A DNA stretch of 64,000 bases, taken from positions 16,872,501-16,936,500 of the forward strand of contig BSBN01000254.1 in NCBI GenBank assembly GCA_027924645.1, in the 5' to 3' direction. Below are positions 60,646-64,000 of the stretch, piece after piece. How positions within the stretch are numbered: position 1 is the first letter of the stretch; each line of letters starts with the position of its first letter. The notes beneath the pieces were generated by a model, which worked only from the letters and a program-made list of their open reading frames with translations, was not told the DNA's origin and did not search any database. Origin of the DNA: Cunninghamia lanceolata. Taxonomy: Eukaryota; Streptophyta; Pinopsida; Cupressales; Cupressaceae. The position numbers were made by a program, and so were the translations under genes.

Positions 60646-63285
60646 TTTTGCCCCTCTTTGAGATGATGTCTCAGATGATGAAATTTGTGTTGAGTAAGAC
60701 ATTTCAAAGAAGCTAAGGTATGCATAGAGAAAAAGGGGTGGATGATAGAAAGATAGGATGATGAGATGGGATGATGATGTAAAGATGTGATGATGATGCC
60801 CCCTCGAGAGGATAGGTAGGTTGGACAAGCACGAGTAGGCTCTCAAAATGGAATGAAATGATAAGGAGGGTTAAGATGAAGGATGCAGGATTGGAAGCAG
60901 AGGAAAGAGATGAAGGATACATTATGCTGCAATGAAAGTGAGCAACCATGATGTTTGATATAGCACTAGATGTTATGCACCATGGTATAAGGACCAAGGT
61001 GATGATGTGTCTCGTGCACTAGCATAATACAACCTTATATAGACACAAGATATGAATATTAGCTGGGTTAGATTTGATGTAAGTGCAAGATAAAAAGATA
61101 ACACACACAAGCAAGAAAGCATGCACAAATGATTCAAAAAAAAACAAGGTATTGCCCCTATCAAGTTGTAAACCAGTGATTAATTGTTGATTGATTGATG
61201 ATGATGGTGACGATAGTGTTGTGATTGCATGGAATGATATATCCCTAGATCAACACAAGGATGATTGATTTATTTGATTGATTGATTAATTGATTGCGTT
61301 TACAACAAGGCTAGGATCAAGACCAAGGATGTGTGTAGATAGTTTGACATGCTTGATTCACTTGTTTGGTATGGATTAAGGATAACTTGCATTTGGATTA
61401 TCTCTTGGATTGATTGGATGAGGATGAATAGAAGAAGTGATTGAAGAAGTGATGATTGATTGGAAGAAGTGATTTGAAAGATTGATGAATTGATGAAGAT
61501 AGATGATAGAAGATTATGATGAAATAACAAAGAGGAATACAATCTATGCCTGAATCTGAGTACTTTCTTCATATCCTAGACTGCCTACATACCCATGTCC
61601 ACAAGATCAAGGCACTTAATGGTAGAGATGAGATGTAGTTCTAATTTTGTTTTATTGATGGTGATGATGAAGGTGGATGGATCGATTGGGTTATGGATTG
61701 ATTGGGATTGACTGAATGTTTGATGATATGGATTGTATTGATGAGTGGATTGATGTGATAGATTGGTCTGATTTGATGATGTGATTGAATTTGATGTGAT
61801 GGGTTGTTTGATGTGATGATTCAATTTTATTGCTTGAATTTTTTGTTGAAGATTTGATTTTTTTATATTTTTGGGAATATTTGATTTTTTTGGATTTTTG
61901 AAAATATTTGATTTTTTTTGGATTTTTGAAAATATTTGTTTTTTTGGATTTTTGAAAATATTTGATTTTTTTGGATTTTTGAAAAGGTTTGGCGATGACA
62001 TTCGATGAAAATTTGAGTATCCATTGTGCTAGATACTAATGACAAGGGGAGAAAACCAAGTCTAGGTGCATTGATGAATGTAGGGTTGGATTGGATAAAT
62101 GGATAAAAGGATAGGATGTGAAATGGGAGGCTCACAATAAGTGGATGGGATGGATGCAATGCATAAGAAAGTAAGGATGTGATCTCCAAAGACTATGTTG
62201 CGTAGGAATAAACATGCCCCATTCTACGTGGTAGAATTATGAATTTCATGACAACACTTATGACCATGGGATGATAGGGTTTGATTTGGTTAGTTTGGAT
62301 AGGATGGTTAAATGGGTAATGGCAAGAGGATAATGATAGTATTTGGTTTGGAAGGATAAGGTGTATGTCAAGAGTTATCCAAAACATGTTTCAACATTGT
62401 TACCCTCAAATCTTTATCAAGATCAAGATGAGGAAGGGAGGATGAATGGATGCAATGGGATAGGTGTATGTATGTGGATGGATAAGGACATGGTAAGATA
62501 GGATATGATAGGATGGAAAGTGATAAGTTAGAACATGATAGCAGGATGAGATAATGTGCCCCCAATTGTAGGTGACATAGAAGATCACTTTACACATGAC
62601 GCTTATTTGCCAGGTTTTCATCATGGTACTTATCCAAGGCACCTGTTTACTAGGTTTTCACCATTGGACGAAGGGATCTCTCTTTACTTTTTTTTTTCCT
62701 TCTTTTTTCTTTTTTTTTTGATTTTTTTTCAAAACATTTGGATGGGAGAAACTCAAGTGTCTAGTTCCATGAAAGGTGATAGTCCCGTTGAAGATAGATG
62801 TCATCGCATGGACCATGTCAAGTGTCCTCATAGATTTCGGTAAGGGTGATTGCATGAAAGTGAGATGTAGTAGGTAGATAGTGGATCATGAGGGGAATGA
62901 TAGTGGATTATGATGTGGATTATGTAGGACTTATGGATGGAGGGCTTATGCAAAAGCATGGACCATAGGGAAGTGATGAGGAAGATATGTAGGATAATGA
63001 ATGAAAGGTGGGGAGATGGAGCTATGTGGAAATGTCATGGAATGGAAGGGAACCATGACCAATTGTAGCACACACCATGGCAAACATTGAAGATTTTGAT
63101 GTGGAGGGGTTGTATGAAGCAATGGAGATGTTTGTTTAGGGGATCATGGATGATTTAGGCATTTAGGGACCCACATAGACTTAGTATTTTTGTGATTTTT
63201 CACTTTTCATGTGAGATGAAGTAACCCAAGTTTTTGGAATGGAATGGCATTTATGAATGGATGAGGATGGTTGGGATTTTTGAAA
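60646..63285 (-). other. Element D interior, low-complexity and non-coding
   Basis: Long runs of gatgatg and gattgatt words (61170-61850). Tandem repeats at 61856-61985. The reversed gaaaacctgg motif is at 62600-62670, followed by a long T tract at 62688-62730. No pol motif on either strand. Lys/Asn-rich or Tyr/Ser/His-rich open stretches here are by-products of the simple repeats. Confidence 0.65.
61856..61985. repeat. About 27-bp T-rich tandem repeat
   Basis: Five imperfect units of gatttttttggatttttgaa followed by aatattt, varying by one to three T residues. Confidence 0.85.
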
Positions 63286-64000
63286 TGTAACCAAAAAATT
63301 TGGATAAAAACAAAAGATAAAAGAAAACAAAATACAATACCTTAGTCCAAACCCTCTTAATACCTCATATGACTTGAAAGATCTATGCATGCATGTTTGA
63401 TTTTCTCAAATGATTAGATGTTAATTTCTCAAATATGCAGCATAACGATTGGATTGAGATTGATAGCAGAAAATAGATAGATGGTGGATGATGGATGTGA
63501 GGGCTAGAGAAATTTTGATAGAGTAATAGTACTTAGAAGCTCATCCATGCAAATGGATTGGTTATGGGTTAATTTATAGACAAAGATGAGATGATGGGGG
63601 GATAAAACTTCCATTTTGTGAGTGGTAGTGAAATTAGAAAGTTGATCGTGCAACAAGAGAGAAGAAATTGAAGGTGAATGAGTTAACTCGAGAGATGATT
63701 TGAGTCAACTTGAGATATGTACATGGAAGGCGAGGTAATAATTTAAATAATTTAATATTATTTAAATCATGAGGAATGTGAGGATAAAAGTGATTAAATA
63801 TAATAAAATAAAAGATTTATTTTATTTAATTCAAGAGGAAAGGGGATTAAATAAATAAAATTTATTTATTTAATAATGTGAAGGGATGGGATAAATTAAA
63901 TAAATGTTAGATTTATTTAATTCAGCAGAAGTGCTAGGATGAAGACGATACCTAGGGAAAAACATGCTACAAGATGTAAGATGCTACAAGAGATGGAGAT
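63286..64000 (-). repeat. Element D 5' LTR (truncated by window edge)
   Basis: It follows the left LTR base by base through the cataaattc leader, the gagagatgatttgagtca block, the AT-rich inverted repeats and the aaacatgctacaagatg block, with moderate divergence. About 60 bp should remain beyond 64000. Confidence 0.8.

Larger units (their letters stand above)
59873..64000 (-). mobile_element. Element D, Gypsy derivative without coding region
   Basis: Direct repeats at 59873-60645 and 63286-64000 (right copy runs off the window) flank 2.6 kb of non-coding DNA. On the minus strand a purine tract (CAAAGAGGGGCAAAA, 60660-60646) precedes the left repeat, so the element reads right to left. The gaaaacctgg-aaacagg motif at 62600-62670 links it to the post-integrase region of Gypsy-plus. 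Both share LTRs with rows of AT-rich inverted repeats. All of gag-pol is gone. Confidence 0.75.

Noticed and set aside
61585..62189. Lys/Asn/Ile-rich minus-strand open stretches
   Set aside because: Produced by the 27-bp T-rich repeat and gatt-type simple sequence; no domain.
60598..62642. Ser/His/Leu-rich minus-strand open stretches with hydrophobic runs
   Set aside because: Low-complexity DNA gives the composition; no consistent start, motif or homologue.
1..64000. A host gene with introns hidden among the repeats
   Set aside because: Every protein-like stretch with recognisable motifs belongs to an LTR element; the remaining gaps show no coding signal.

Overview
The window is plant nuclear DNA made almost entirely of nested LTR retrotransposons. 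I see no host gene, rRNA or tRNA gene. The mix of Copia elements, Gypsy elements with a second RNase H, a plant-mobile-domain gene, initiator-Met-type primer sites and long AT-rich LTRs fits a seed plant with a very large genome. A gymnosperm such as a conifer is my guess, but nothing here fixes the species.

Layout. 1-7333: a young Copia element (Copia-1, +; 165 bp of its 5' LTR lie left of the window) inserted into the RT-RNase H region of an older Copia (Copia-4, 7334-8151, then its LTR). 9350-10060: a long imperfect inverted repeat. 10561-15907: a decayed minus-strand Copia (Copia-3, TSD ggtca). 16871-18869: the 5' LTR of an element called C2 here. 18922-50370: a non-autonomous LTR element, family B (TSD gatcc), sitting in the C2 leader and split by about 24 kb of later insertions. 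Those are a Tat-like Gypsy on + (20426-30011) with an antisense plant-mobile-domain gene, and a Gypsy on - (30012 to about 44745) that carries Copia-2 (35797-42434, -) in its 5' LTR. 50445-58609: a second non-autonomous element, C1, from the same family as C2 and inserted into it. 59873-64000: a Gypsy derivative (D, -) with no coding region left.

Most notable. (1) B and C1 carry, in place of pol, the same large unknown protein (about 1,070 codons in B) downstream of a coiled-coil/zinc-knuckle Gag-like protein. (2) The LTR 3' half, leader and PPT array of B closely resemble those of autonomous Copia-1, so a Copia-1-like element is the natural candidate helper. (3) The antisense mobile-domain gene keeps a TATA box, a GT-AG intron and one 640-codon reading frame free of frameshifts, although about twenty codons are now TAG. 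(4) Across the window most premature stops look like CAG turned into TAG, as expected from deamination of CHG-methylated cytosine. (5) The minus Gypsy has an RNase H-like domain between protease and RT, whereas the plus Gypsy has its extra RNase H after the native one. Every coding region is interrupted by at least one stop; Copia-1 (one stop) and Copia-2 (three stops) are closest to intact.
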